Below are positions 45,781 through 55,723 of a stretch of 64,000 nucleotides of DNA, one piece after another (position 1 is the stretch's first letter; the number at the start of each line of letters is the position of its first letter). Position numbers and translations under genes: made by a program. The notes under the pieces are model-generated. The model did no database searches. It was given only the letters and a program-made list of their open reading frames with translations, and was not told where the DNA came from. The stretch comes from an uncultured Bacteroidota bacterium (GTDB taxonomy: Bacteria; Bacteroidota; Bacteroidia; Flavobacteriales; Flavobacteriaceae): NCBI GenBank assembly GCA_902619315.1, contig CACNDW010000002.1:68760-132759 (forward strand), given 5' to 3'.

Positions 45781-46112
45781 TACTTCTATACTGAACCGTA
45801 TACCCCCAATTAAAATGACAACTTTACAAAAAAGCTAAGCTTTTAAACAAATTTGATCAATCCAAAAAAATGTATGATGGCTTATAAAAAAATAGATACA
45901 CTAATAAAATTACTTTCTAATCGCCATTAGAATAAATAGGATTAAATTGAAATACAGTTTATAATGTAGTCTATGTTTAATCACACAAGAACATCAGAGT
46001 TAAAAGGGATGGTTAAGGTGTCAACAAACTTAGTGTTTAAAAAGTTTCTCTTTATTTTACAATCATATTGAAATAACTTAAGTGACCAACCTACAGATCG
46101 GTATTTTGATAT

Positions 46113-48713
46113 TTATTCTTTTTTACCACCAAGATTTCTAAAAACAATCTTTCCGTCAAAATGATCCACTAAAATGGGGTTTGTATTATCTATTTTACCT
46201 GCTAATAGTTCTTTACTCAATGCATTGAGTAATTTTTTCTGTATAACCCTTTTGACGGGTCTTCCACCGTATTCTGGTTCAAAACCCCATTTTGCCAGAG
46301 CTGTGATGGCTTCGTCTGAGGCAGAGATTTTGATTTCTTGCTGTTTAAGTCTGTGGGCCAAAATTTTGAATTGTAAATTTACAATTGATTCGATTTCTTT
46401 TGCAGTAAGCGGAGAAAACATTATGATGTCGTCAATTCTATTAAGAAATTCCGCTCTTATGGTTTCTTTCAGAAGTTGTAAGACTTCTTTTTTGGCTATA
46501 TTCTGAGCATGGTCAAAATTGGAGTTATTTTCGAAAACAGATTTAATTTTGTGACTTCCTAAGTTGGAGGTCATAATAACGATTGTGTTTTTAAAGTCTG
46601 CAGTTCGACCCTTATTGTCGGTAAGTCTACCCTCATCTAGTACTTGTAACAAAAGATTGAAGGTGTCAGGGTGGGCCTTTTCAATTTCATCCAGCAGAAC
46701 AACCGAATAGGGTTTTCGTCTGACGGCTTCGGTGAGTTGTCCACCTTCATCATATCCTATATATCCAGGAGGGGCACCAATGAGTCTGCTGATGGAGTGA
46801 CGTTCTTGATACTCGCTCATGTCGATACGGGTAATACTATTTTGGTCATCAAAAAGTACCTCGGCCAGCGCTTTGGCCAATTCTGTCTTTCCTATACCTG
46901 TGGTACCCAAGAATAGAAAACTCCCAATTGGACGCTTTTGATCTTGAAGCCCTGCCCGACTTCTTCGTATAGCGTCCGACACAGCTTCAACGGCAGTTTC
47001 TTGGCCAACCATACGTTTGTGAATCTCTTCCTCAAGATTTAGTAGCCTATCTTTTTCAGATTTTAGCATTTTGCTGGTGGGGATTCCCGTCCATTTGGAG
47101 ACTACCTCAGTGATATCGTCGTAGTTTACCTCCTCTTTGATCATACTTTCTTTTTTTTGATGTTCAATCAATTCGAGGTGTAGTTGATCTAGATTTTCCT
47201 GAGCGGCTTTAATCTTCCCATAGCGTAATTCAGCAACTGTAGCATAGTCGCCCTCTCTCTCGGCTCGATCAGCTTGGAGCTTGAAGTTCTCAATCTCTTG
47301 TTTGGTTTGTTGGATTTTATCCACCCGGTCTTTTTCTTGACTCCATTGCGCAAAAAGAGTATTCCGCTCCTCTTTAAAGTTAGAGAGTTCTTTATTTAGT
47401 TTTGCCACTTTTACCTTATCTTTTTCACGTTTGATGGCAACGATCTCAATTTCAATCTGACGGATTTTACGGTCTAAGGTGTCCAGTTCCTCAGGTTTGG
47501 AATTCATTTCCATTCTCAATTTTGAAGCTGCTTCATCAATAAGGTCAATGGCCTTGTCCGGGAGGAATCTATCAGAGATATAACGGTTTGAGAGCATTAC
47601 AGCTCCAATAATGGCTTCGTCTTTGATCCTAACCTTATGGTGGGCTTCGTATTTATCTTTAATGCCGCGTAAAATGGATATGGCACTTTCGGTATCTGGT
47701 TCATCTACAACAACTTTTTGGAACCGCCTTTCCAGTGCTTTGTCCTTTTCAAAATATTTTTGGTATTCGTTCAGTGTTGTTGCACCAATGGCTCTAAGTT
47801 CTCCTCTTGCCAGGGCGGGTTTAAGTATATTGGCTGCGTCCATGGCTCCTTCACCACCACCGGCACCGACTAAGGTGTGTATTTCATCAATAAAAAGTAC
47901 GATGTCTCCATTGCTGGTTACTACTTCTTTGATAACGCTCTTAAGTCGTTCTTCAAATTCTCCTTTGAACTTAGCCCCAGCGATCAATGCACCCATATCA
48001 AGTGCAAAAATTTTTTTTTCTTTTAAGTTTTCTGGTACATCACCATCTATGATACGGTGGGCTAGTCCCTCTGCAATGGCAGTTTTTCCTGTTCCGGGCT
48101 CGCCAACAAGTATGGGGTTGTTTTTGGTTCTTCTTGAAATAATTTGGAGCAAACGTCTGATTTCTTCATCTCGACCAATAACGGGATCGAGCTTACTTTC
48201 TTTGGCCAATTGATTGAGGTTTTTTGCATATTTTTCTAATGCGTTGTATTGATCTTCAGCCGATGCGGATGTGATTTTTTCCCCTTTTTGAAGCTGAGAA
48301 AGGGATTCTTTTAGGCTATTTTGAGTAATGCCTTGATCTTTTAATATTTTACTAATATTTCCGGTGCTATCAAATAAGGCCAATAAGAGGTGTTGGGTAG
48401 CGACAAATTCATCTTTTGAAGCCTTGGAAAGGTTAATAGCATTGATTATTGTTTTGGAGGCATTGGGGGATAAAACAATGTCTCCACCTGATACCTTGGG
48501 TAGACTTTCGAGCGCCTTGTCAGCGAGTTTTTCCAAAAGTGGAAAATTGACCTGAAGTTTTTTAAATACAAAAGGTAAAACATTATTATCCACCTCTAGT
48601 AATCCCTTAAATAGGTGTTCATTTTCAATTTGCTGATGACCTAATTGTTGGGTTAGTTGCTGGGCGGATTGAATTACCTCTTGAGATTTTATGGTAAAAT
48701 TATTCAGATTCAT
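46113..48713 (-). CDS. clpB: ATP-dependent disaggregase ClpB
   Basis: An 866-residue Hsp100 chaperone. Clp N-domains at residues ~1-145 (FTIKSQEVIQSAQQL, then LPKVSGGDIVLS), the first AAA+ module with GEPGTGKTAIAEGLA and DEIHTLVGAGG, a coiled-coil M domain around residues 405-525, and the second module with GTTGIGKTELAKALAE, the GYIGYDEGGQLTEAVR pore loop and DEIEKAHPD. The open frame starts 15 bases earlier; ATG 48713 is the conserved start. A long antisense open frame at 47611-48213 is a shadow. Confidence 0.96.
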   Translation of the reverse strand: MNLNNFTIKSQEVIQSAQQLTQQLGHQQIENEHLFKGLLEVDNNVLPFVFKKLQVNFPLLEKLADKALESLPKVSGGDIVLSPNASKTIINAINLSKASKDEFVATQHLLLALFDSTGNISKILKDQGITQNSLKESLSQLQKGEKITSASAEDQYNALEKYAKNLNQLAKESKLDPVIGRDEEIRRLLQIISRRTKNNPILVGEPGTGKTAIAEGLAHRIIDGDVPENLKEKKIFALDMGALIAGAKFKGEFEERLKSVIKEVVTSNGDIVLFIDEIHTLVGAGGGEGAMDAANILKPALARGELRAIGATTLNEYQKYFEKDKALERRFQKVVVDEPDTESAISILRGIKDKYEAHHKVRIKDEAIIGAVMLSNRYISDRFLPDKAIDLIDEAASKLRMEMNSKPEELDTLDRKIRQIEIEIVAIKREKDKVKVAKLNKELSNFKEERNTLFAQWSQEKDRVDKIQQTKQEIENFKLQADRAEREGDYATVAELRYGKIKAAQENLDQLHLELIEHQKKESMIKEEVNYDDITEVVSKWTGIPTSKMLKSEKDRLLNLEEEIHKRMVGQETAVEAVSDAIRRSRAGLQDQKRPIGSFLFLGTTGIGKTELAKALAEVLFDDQNSITRIDMSEYQERHSISRLIGAPPGYIGYDEGGQLTEAVRRKPYSVVLLDEIEKAHPDTFNLLLQVLDEGRLTDNKGRTADFKNTIVIMTSNLGSHKIKSVFENNSNFDHAQNIAKKEVLQLLKETIRAEFLNRIDDIIMFSPLTAKEIESIVNLQFKILAHRLKQQEIKISASDEAITALAKWGFEPEYGGRPVKRVIQKKLLNALSKELLAGKIDNTNPILVDHFDGKIVFRNLGGKKE

Positions 48714-48812
48714 GCATTTTATTTTCAATAAACTTGATCAAGATTTATTCCAAGTTCTTGAAGGTGCCTTTTTGTCTTATTTAGTGGTAAAAAAATGACA
48801 AACTGTCTAGGT

Positions 48813-50315
48813 TTAGGATTTGTTCTCAAATTTCCGCCAGACGCTATTGAGTCCATTGATTAAATCTGAAGCCAACATAAAAGCAGGTGAGATGGATTCA
48901 CATAAAATATCGGCTGAATAACCATGTGCAAAAACCCCCACTATACTAGCTTCTATTGGGGGATACCCTTTGGCCAATAGTCCTCCAATAATCCCGGTCA
49001 GCACATCACCAGTTCCAGCGGTAGCCATTGCAGGATTGCCACTACTGTTGAACCAAATGTTACCATCCGGTAAAGCAATGGCTGAGTGAGCACCTTTTAA
49101 TATACATATGATATTGTGATTTACTGAAAACTGGATGAGTAATTTCAACTTTTCTTGTTCGGTTTTCCATGATCCAACCAGTCTTTCAAATTCTTTTGGA
49201 TGTGGTGTAATAATGGTGTTTTTTGGAAGTATTTCTTTTAATTTTGGATGTTCAGCAATTATGTTAATGGCATCTGCGTCAATAACCATTTGAGCAGAAC
49301 TTGAAGTCAAAACGGATTCTAAATATTTCTTTGCATCTGAATTGGTTCCCATTCCAGGGCCTATTGAAATAGTATTATAATTTAAACCATAATATCCTGA
49401 TATTGAACTTATCCCACGATTTATTTCAATTATTGCTTCAGGTACAGTGTTTTGTAAGATGTCAATACCACACTTGGGGGTCAGTACTGATAATTTCCCG
49501 ACACCTGTTCTAAGTGCTGCACGTGCAGCCAATATTGCAGCCCCCATTTTTCCTTCACTACCCGCGATCAACAAGAGGTTACCATTGCTGCCCTTGTGAT
49601 CGAATTTGTGGGTTCCTTTAAAATGGATTTTTGCTTTTTCCGCCGTTAAATAATGATAGGGTGTACAAACTTTCTCCAAATAGGAGGGCAAGATACCAAT
49701 GTCTAATAGATGAAAATGTCCAGATTTTTTACCGTATTCGGGCAAAAGGAAAGCCAATTTTGGCATTTGAAAACAAAGTGTGTGGGTGGCCTGAACAATT
49801 CTGTTGGGTTGATTTTCGTGATTGAAATCAGAAAAAAGTCCTGTGGGGATATCAATGGACAATATTGTATTTGGCATTTCATTTAGGACTTGAATAATTC
49901 TTTTTAATGGACCTTCAACGGATCGATTTAGTCCTGTCCCCAGAAGGGCATCAATGATGACTTCATCTTTTTGGATTTTTGATAAAGATTCAGGAGTTAA
50001 TTCTTTAAATTTTTTTTTAGGAATTTTGGATTTGTTCCGATTGTAATCATTGCTAGGTATTTTTCCTAATGCAAATTCAAAGAGTGTACAAGAATATTTT
50101 TTTTGCCGAAGCATTCGATAAAGTGCTAGTCCATCTCCGCCATTGTTACCTGTACCACATAGAAGAGTAAGCTTTTGATCCACATTATAGCGTTGGCAAA
50201 TCCATTTAAAACAAGTCTTTGCTGCCCTTTCCATCAGATCAATAGACTCAATAGGCTCCATGCGAATAGTTTGGATATCTGCCTCTTGAATTTGGGATTG
50301 ATTTAGGATCTTCAT
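48813..50315 (-). CDS. nnr: bifunctional NAD(P)H-hydrate epimerase/dehydratase
   Basis: A 500-residue repair enzyme for hydrated NAD(P)H. Residues ~1-215 are the YjeF_N epimerase (LCGTGNNGGDGLALYRMLR, LGTGLNRSVEGP). Residues ~230-490 are the ribokinase-fold dehydratase (GSEGKMGAAILAARAALRTGVG, NTIITPHPKEFERL, GTGDVLTGIIGGLLAKG). Both active modules seem intact. It is alone on its strand between clpB and the divergent glyA. Confidence 0.94.
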   Translation of the reverse strand: MKILNQSQIQEADIQTIRMEPIESIDLMERAAKTCFKWICQRYNVDQKLTLLCGTGNNGGDGLALYRMLRQKKYSCTLFEFALGKIPSNDYNRNKSKIPKKKFKELTPESLSKIQKDEVIIDALLGTGLNRSVEGPLKRIIQVLNEMPNTILSIDIPTGLFSDFNHENQPNRIVQATHTLCFQMPKLAFLLPEYGKKSGHFHLLDIGILPSYLEKVCTPYHYLTAEKAKIHFKGTHKFDHKGSNGNLLLIAGSEGKMGAAILAARAALRTGVGKLSVLTPKCGIDILQNTVPEAIIEINRGISSISGYYGLNYNTISIGPGMGTNSDAKKYLESVLTSSSAQMVIDADAINIIAEHPKLKEILPKNTIITPHPKEFERLVGSWKTEQEKLKLLIQFSVNHNIICILKGAHSAIALPDGNIWFNSSGNPAMATAGTGDVLTGIIGGLLAKGYPPIEASIVGVFAHGYSADILCESISPAFMLASDLINGLNSVWRKFENKS

Positions 50316-50503
50316 TCGTATTAAATTATTGGTCTAAATTTATTTTTTATGTTTTTAAATTTAAAAAGTTTTATCAGTTATATAATAAATTTAATTAATT
50401 GGTATCCATATAGTTAATAATAATCACCGATTGATTTTATTCCGCTATGTAAAATATTTAAATTTTAATTTAGAAATAAATAATCAAGCTTTTATTAAAA
50501 TCT

Positions 50504-50511
50504 TATTTTTG
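50504..50511 (+). promoter_or_regulatory. -7 element of glyA
   Basis: TATTTTTG, 21 bases before the glyA ATG. An upstream ATG (50526) is out of frame. No clear -33 was found. Confidence 0.45.
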
Positions 50512-50532
50512 TAATTGAATATTAAATGAACG

Positions 50533-51810
50533 ATGATAGAAAGAGACACAAGAATTTTTGATTTAATAGACTCGGAGGAGCAGCGCCAGTTGAATGGTAT
50601 TGAACTTATTGCCTCTGAAAATTTCACCAGTCCTGCAGTAATGGAAGCTACAGGATCAGTTTTGACCAACAAATACGCAGAAGGTTATCCAGGAAAACGA
50701 TACTACGGTGGTTGTGAGGTAGTGGATCAAATTGAACAAATTGCAATAGACAGGGCCAAGGAGCTCTTTGGCGCGGCATATGCCAATGTACAACCACATT
50801 CAGGTTCACAAGCTAATACAGCTGTATTTCATGCATTTTTGAGGCCTGGTGACAAAATATTGGGTTTTGATCTCTCTCATGGTGGACATTTGACACATGG
50901 ATCTCCTGTTAATTTTTCTGGTCGCCTTTATGAAGCCCATTTTTATGGTGTTCAGGAAGACAGTGGAAGATTGGATTACGATAATATTTTAGCCATTGCC
51001 AAGGAGGTTGAGCCACAAATGATCATTGCAGGCGCTTCAGCCTATTCTAGAGATATAAATTTTGAACGGTTTCGTGCAATTGCCGACGAGGTTAGAGCTT
51101 TTTTGCTGGCAGATATTTCTCACCCTTCTGGTATGATTGCCACTGGATTGCTCTCCAATCCTATTCCCCACTGTCATGTGGTTACCACAACCACCCACAA
51201 GACACTCAGAGGCCCAAGAGGTGGACTGATTTTGATGGGGGAGGATTTTGATAACCCATTTGGCGAAGCTTTAAAAAACGGTACTTTGAGAAAGATGTCA
51301 CATTTGTTAGATATGGCTGTTTTCCCTGGAAATCAAGGAGGGCCATTAGAACATATAGTTGCTGCAAAAGCAATTGCCTTTGGAGAAGCTCTCAAACCAG
51401 AATTCAAAGCTTATATGCAACAGGTTAAAAAGAATGCCAATTCCATGGCTGAAGCCCTTATTAGTAGAGATTATCATTTGATCTCGGGGGGAACAGACAA
51501 CCATATGATGTTAATCGATTTGCGAAACAAAAATATCACAGGGAAAGCGGCTGAACAGGCCTTAGTCAAGGCAGATATAACCGCCAACAAAAACATGGTT
51601 CCTTTTGACGATAAATCTCCCTTTGTAACCTCCGGTATTCGTTTTGGTACTGCCGCGATTACTACTCGCGGACTTGATGAGAAGGATATGGTAACGGTTG
51701 TGGATTTAATTGATCGCGTGATTTCTGATCCGGAGAATGTTGATAATCTTTCAGCTATTACCAAAGAGGTTATGGAATTTATGAGGGACAGACCACTTTT
51801 CAACGCATAA
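50533..51810 (+). CDS. glyA: serine hydroxymethyltransferase
   Basis: A 425-residue PLP enzyme that interconverts serine and glycine with tetrahydrofolate. [19 protein letters not shown], the [14 protein letters not shown] loop, [12 protein letters not shown] and the PLP lysine [14 protein letters not shown] are intact. The length is normal. An AT-rich hairpin with a T-run follows 54 bases after the stop. It supplies glycine and one-carbon units for the purine genes elsewhere in the window. Confidence 0.97.
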   Translation: MIERDTRIFDLIDSEEQRQLNGIELIASENFTSPAVMEATGSVLTNKYAEGYPGKRYYGGCEVVDQIEQIAIDRAKELFGAAYANVQPHSGSQANTAVFHAFLRPGDKILGFDLSHGGHLTHGSPVNFSGRLYEAHFYGVQEDSGRLDYDNILAIAKEVEPQMIIAGASAYSRDINFERFRAIADEVRAFLLADISHPSGMIATGLLSNPIPHCHVVTTTTHKTLRGPRGGLILMGEDFDNPFGEALKNGTLRKMSHLLDMAVFPGNQGGPLEHIVAAKAIAFGEALKPEFKAYMQQVKKNANSMAEALISRDYHLISGGTDNHMMLIDLRNKNITGKAAEQALVKADITANKNMVPFDDKSPFVTSGIRFGTAAITTRGLDEKDMVTVVDLIDRVISDPENVDNLSAITKEVMEFMRDRPLFNA

Positions 51811-51864
51811 ACCTAAAATTATTTCTACCAATGTTCCATTCTAAAGATCAATTAGGTTCAGGAT

Positions 51865-51883
51865 AATACAGTGTATTTTTTTT
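51865..51883 (+). terminator. weak intrinsic terminator after glyA
   Basis: A 5-bp stem AATAC/GTATT with a 3-base loop is followed by a run of T. The stem is short, so confidence is limited. Confidence 0.35.
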
Positions 51884-51924
51884 ATTAATTTTAATTATAA
51901 ATTAAACAATAGTAATTCAATCTG

Positions 51925-54246
51925 GTGCGGACATATTTACTTTATTTTACAGGTGCTTTTTTACTAGCTTTTGGGTTCAAAATCCTCTATAACAACCAAC
52001 CTAAAAGTGAAATTTCAGAAGTAAAAGGCTTAGAGGATCTGAAGAGCATTTCAGCTCCTATTCCAGATCAAATCAGTTACAATTTTGATGTAAAGCCCAT
52101 TCTTTCTGATAAGTGTTATACTTGCCACGGTCCTGACCCCAAATCCGTGAAAGGTAATTTAAGGCTTGACATCAGTGATCATTGGTACAGAGTCAGTGAG
52201 GCGGATCCGAAAAAGCAAATTATTTTTTCAGGAGCCATTTCCAAGAGTGAGTTGGTTGATAGGATACGATCTACGAAAGCATCTCATCATATGCCACCTC
52301 CGGAATCCAATTTATTTTTGACAGAAAGAGAGAAACAAATTATTGAAAAATGGATTGAACAAGGCGCCAAGTGGGAAAAACACTGGGCTTATATAACTCC
52401 TTTAAAGAAGAATCCTCAAGCTGGAAATTTTGATGCCCGAAGAACGCATATAATTGACCGTTTTATTATCAATCAAATGGAGAAAAAGGGATTGAAGCCT
52501 TCACCCAGGGCCCCCAAAGAGATGTTGCTTCGCCGCTTATATTTTGATCTTACAGGGCTTCCACCTTCAATTAGTGAAATTGACAATTTTATGAGTGACT
52601 TTTCTGAAGATGCCTATGAAAAGGTGGTAGATCATTTACTGCGATCCCCTTCCTATGGAGAGCGTATGGCATCTATATGGATGGATATCTCCAGATATGC
52701 AGATACGAATGGTTATCAAGATGATACTGAACGAACTATGTGGCCATGGCGTGATTGGGTTATTCATGCATATAATAATAATCTCCCCTATGATAAATTT
52801 ATTACCTGGCAACTGGCAGGTGATTTGATTCCTAATGCAACCAAAGAACAAATTTTAGCTACTGGATTTAACCGTAATCACATGATCACTCAAGAGGGGG
52901 GCGTGATTGAGGAGGAGTACCGTGTTGAGTATGTTGCAGATCGTGTCGTAACTACATCTAAATCATTGATTGGATTAACAATGGAGTGTGCACGTTGTCA
53001 TGACCACAAATATGATGAGCTAACCCAAAAAGATTTTTTTAATTTATTTAAGTTTTTTAACCAGATTGACGAAGAAGGTAGAATTTCATATCAAAATAAA
53101 GCACCAAGACCAAAATTGAAATTTGATCAAAATATAGTTAAACAAGAACTTTCTTTTATCAAAATGCCAGATAGCATATCGGAGTTGGAGGTTATGGTCA
53201 TGAAAGAGGTAGAGAATTTACGAAATACGTACATTTTGAATCGAGGAGCTTATGATTCTCCAACAGATCATAAAGTTGAAGGGGGAATGCCAAGCAAAAT
53301 CTTGAACTTTGAAGGTAATTTACCTAAAAACCGATTAGGGCTTTCAAAATGGCTTTTTGATCCGAATAATCCCTTAACATCGCGAGTGGCTGTCAATAAT
53401 TTATGGCAACAATTTTTTGGCATGGGTATTGTAGCAACCCCTTCTGATTTTGGAAATCAAGGGTCACTACCTACCCATCCAGAATTATTGGATTGGTTGG
53501 CAGTTACTTTTGTGGAAGAGGGTTGGGACATTAAAAAGATGATAAAAAGAATAGTCATGTCTGCTACCTATCAACAATCTAGTAAATCTAATGGTTTACA
53601 ACTGAGTATTGATCCTAAAAACCAATATTTGTCTGTTTTTCCAAGGCAAAAGCTTACAGCAGAGATGATAAGAGACAATTTGTTGGTGAGTAGTGGTTTG
53701 TTTGTGGACCGATTAGGTGGTCCGAGTGTAAAACCCTATCAACCTCCTGGTTTATGGGATGAAATGACCGGGGGTAGCACGTCTAATTCCCTTAAACGAT
53801 ATATTATGTCTACCAATGGAAATCAATATCGTAGAAGCCTTTACACATACTGGAAAAGAACCGTCCCTCCTCCAGGAATGATTACGTTTGACGCTTCCAC
53901 TAGAGATTACTGCACTGTTGAGCGCCAGAAAACCAGCACACCTTTGCAATCTCTTATTCTATTGAATGACCCACAGGTTCAAAATGCCGCTGAGGCCATT
54001 GCCAAATTGATTCTCAAGAGTGAAATAAAAAGAGATAAAGATCGAATTATTGACCTTCACAGACGAATAACCGGGCGAAAACCTAGCCGAAAGGCTTTGT
54101 CGGAAATGATTGATTATCGGGATAAAGTATTAGAGCTCTACAAAGAAAAAAGAGTTGAAATGAGCGAAATAGATTTAGTGATGAAAAGCTATATTTCTTT
54201 GGCTCATTTAATATATAATTTAGATGAAACATCACAAAAAAGTTAG
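51925..54246 (+). CDS. DUF1549/DUF1553 protein with PSCyt1-type cytochrome c motif
   Basis: A 773-residue envelope protein. N-terminal hydrophobic segment (about residues 3-21), then a planctomycete-type cytochrome domain with CYTCH at residues 64-68 (heme-binding CxxCH) and MPPPES. A DUF1549 region follows (FDLTGLPPSISEIDNF, DISRYADTNGYQDD) with a second CARCH at 355-359, and the DUF1553 region (NNLWQQFFGMGIVATPSDFGNQG, RQKLTAEMIRDNLLVSSG, RQKTSTPLQSLILLNDPQ) near the end. The start is GTG. It opens a four-gene operon. The family is abundant in Planctomycetes and has no established function. Confidence 0.88.
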   Translation: MRTYLLYFTGAFLLAFGFKILYNNQPKSEISEVKGLEDLKSISAPIPDQISYNFDVKPILSDKCYTCHGPDPKSVKGNLRLDISDHWYRVSEADPKKQIIFSGAISKSELVDRIRSTKASHHMPPPESNLFLTEREKQIIEKWIEQGAKWEKHWAYITPLKKNPQAGNFDARRTHIIDRFIINQMEKKGLKPSPRAPKEMLLRRLYFDLTGLPPSISEIDNFMSDFSEDAYEKVVDHLLRSPSYGERMASIWMDISRYADTNGYQDDTERTMWPWRDWVIHAYNNNLPYDKFITWQLAGDLIPNATKEQILATGFNRNHMITQEGGVIEEEYRVEYVADRVVTTSKSLIGLTMECARCHDHKYDELTQKDFFNLFKFFNQIDEEGRISYQNKAPRPKLKFDQNIVKQELSFIKMPDSISELEVMVMKEVENLRNTYILNRGAYDSPTDHKVEGGMPSKILNFEGNLPKNRLGLSKWLFDPNNPLTSRVAVNNLWQQFFGMGIVATPSDFGNQGSLPTHPELLDWLAVTFVEEGWDIKKMIKRIVMSATYQQSSKSNGLQLSIDPKNQYLSVFPRQKLTAEMIRDNLLVSSGLFVDRLGGPSVKPYQPPGLWDEMTGGSTSNSLKRYIMSTNGNQYRRSLYTYWKRTVPPPGMITFDASTRDYCTVERQKTSTPLQSLILLNDPQVQNAAEAIAKLILKSEIKRDKDRIIDLHRRITGRKPSRKALSEMIDYRDKVLELYKEKRVEMSEIDLVMKSYISLAHLIYNLDETSQKS

Positions 54247-54249
54247 CCA

Positions 54250-55719
54250 GTGGAAGAGTTAAATAAATATTTTCAAAACAATAACCGTCGCCATTTTTTA
54301 AAAAATTTCGGATTTGGTATTGGAGGTTTAGCCTTGGGAAGCTTGCTTGATCCGTTTAAAATGACTTCTTCTGATTCTTTGGGACCTCAATTACAATCAG
54401 GTCCATTACCTCTACCTCATTTTGCACCAAAGGCAAAAAGGGTAATTTACCTTTTTCAAAGTGGTGGTCCTTCGCAATTGGATTTATTTGACTACAAACC
54501 ATATCTGAACAAGTACAGAGGAATGGACTTACCCGACTCAATAAGGAAAGGACAAAGACTTACGGGCATGACTTCCGGTCAAGATAAATTTCCCGTTACT
54601 GGAAGCTTATTTAATTTTAAACAATATGGTGAATCCCGCGCTTGGGTGAGTGATTTGATGCCTCACGTTTCTAAAGTAGTGGATGAGTTGTGTTTTGTAA
54701 AATCGATGCATACTGAGGCGATTAATCATGACCCGGCAATTACTTTTTTTCAAACTGGTTCCCAATTGCCAGGTCGGCCAAGTATAGGTTCGTGGATGAG
54801 CTACGGTCTGGGAAGTCTAAATGATAATTTACCTTCCTTTATCGTTTTACTTTCTACTGGAAATGGAAAGCCTCAGCCACAACCCTTATATTCACGTTTG
54901 TGGGGCAATGGTTTTTTAAGTTCATTACATCAGGGAGTACAATTCCGCTCAGGTAAAGATCCTGTTTTGTATCTGCAAAATCCTGAAGGAGTTTCCAAAA
55001 GCGAGAGAAGAAATATGTTGGATCACCTGGCTGCCCTAAATGAAGTTCAAGAAAAAACATTCGGTGATCCCGAAATCAACAGTCGTATTTCCAATTACGA
55101 GATGGCCTATAGAATGCAAACCTCTGTACCAGATGTAATGGACATCAGCGAAGAACCAGATCATATTTTGCGGATGTACGGCAAAAACTCATACCAACCT
55201 GGGACATATGCCGCAAATTGTCTATTGGCCAGGCGTTTGATTGAAAAGGATGTACGTTTTGTTCAATTGTATCATACTGGTTGGGATCAACACGACAACC
55301 TTCCCGCGCAGATAAAACGTCAGTCAGAGGATGTGGATCAGGGAACAGCAGCTTTGATCATGGATCTCAAACAGAGAGGTCTTTTAGAAGATACTTTGGT
55401 AATTTGGGGAGGAGAATTCGGCCGAACTAATTACTGTCAGGGTAAACTCACTGTCAATGACTATGGAAGAGATCACCACCCACGATCTTTTACCATTTTT
55501 ATGGCGGGAGGTGGAATCAAACCAGGTTTCACCTATGGGGAAACAGATGATTTCGGGTATAACATAGTCAAAGACCCAATGCATGTTCATGACTTGCAAG
55601 CGACTCTGCTGCATCAGTTTGGTGTAGATCACGAAAAAATGATATATAAAACCCAAGGTAGGAGGTTCAGATTGACCGATGTTTCTGGTGAAGTGAAAAC
55701 TGACATATTATCCAGTTGA
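54250..55719 (+). CDS. DUF1501 domain-containing protein, Tat-exported
   Basis: A 489-residue protein with a twin-arginine signal (NNRRHFLKNFGFGIGGLALGS, Tat) and the DUF1501 fold, placed in the alkaline phosphatase/sulfatase superfamily. Candidate metal residues: FQSGGPSQLDLFD, THTGWDQHDN-type HTGWDQHD, IWGGEFGRT and RDHHP. The start is GTG, 3 bases after the stop of the DUF1553 gene. DUF1501 genes commonly accompany DUF1553 genes in Planctomycetes. Substrate unknown, possibly a sulfate or phosphate ester of a polysaccharide. Confidence 0.88.
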   Translation: MEELNKYFQNNNRRHFLKNFGFGIGGLALGSLLDPFKMTSSDSLGPQLQSGPLPLPHFAPKAKRVIYLFQSGGPSQLDLFDYKPYLNKYRGMDLPDSIRKGQRLTGMTSGQDKFPVTGSLFNFKQYGESRAWVSDLMPHVSKVVDELCFVKSMHTEAINHDPAITFFQTGSQLPGRPSIGSWMSYGLGSLNDNLPSFIVLLSTGNGKPQPQPLYSRLWGNGFLSSLHQGVQFRSGKDPVLYLQNPEGVSKSERRNMLDHLAALNEVQEKTFGDPEINSRISNYEMAYRMQTSVPDVMDISEEPDHILRMYGKNSYQPGTYAANCLLARRLIEKDVRFVQLYHTGWDQHDNLPAQIKRQSEDVDQGTAALIMDLKQRGLLEDTLVIWGGEFGRTNYCQGKLTVNDYGRDHHPRSFTIFMAGGGIKPGFTYGETDDFGYNIVKDPMHVHDLQATLLHQFGVDHEKMIYKTQGRRFRLTDVSGEVKTDILSS

Positions 55720-55723
55720 TCAG

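Larger units (their letters stand above)
45747..46112. other. intergenic region between smpB and clpB
   Basis: A 366-base stretch without a supported gene. It holds the smpB promoter and a dyad near its left end. A 17-codon open frame at 45877-45930 is too short to support. No tRNA, tmRNA or repeat family was found in the remainder. Confidence 0.7.

Noticed and set aside
45877..45930. 17-codon open frame in the smpB-clpB gap
   Set aside because: Too short, no ribosome binding site or conserved features.
45747..46112. possible tmRNA next to smpB
   Set aside because: No alanine-tRNA-like ends or tag reading frame could be found in this gap.
47611..48213. 200-codon open frame on the plus strand within clpB
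   Set aside because: It lies wholly antisense to the ClpB AAA+ domain, its protein is low-complexity Ser/Leu, and clpB is clearly conserved. It is a shadow.
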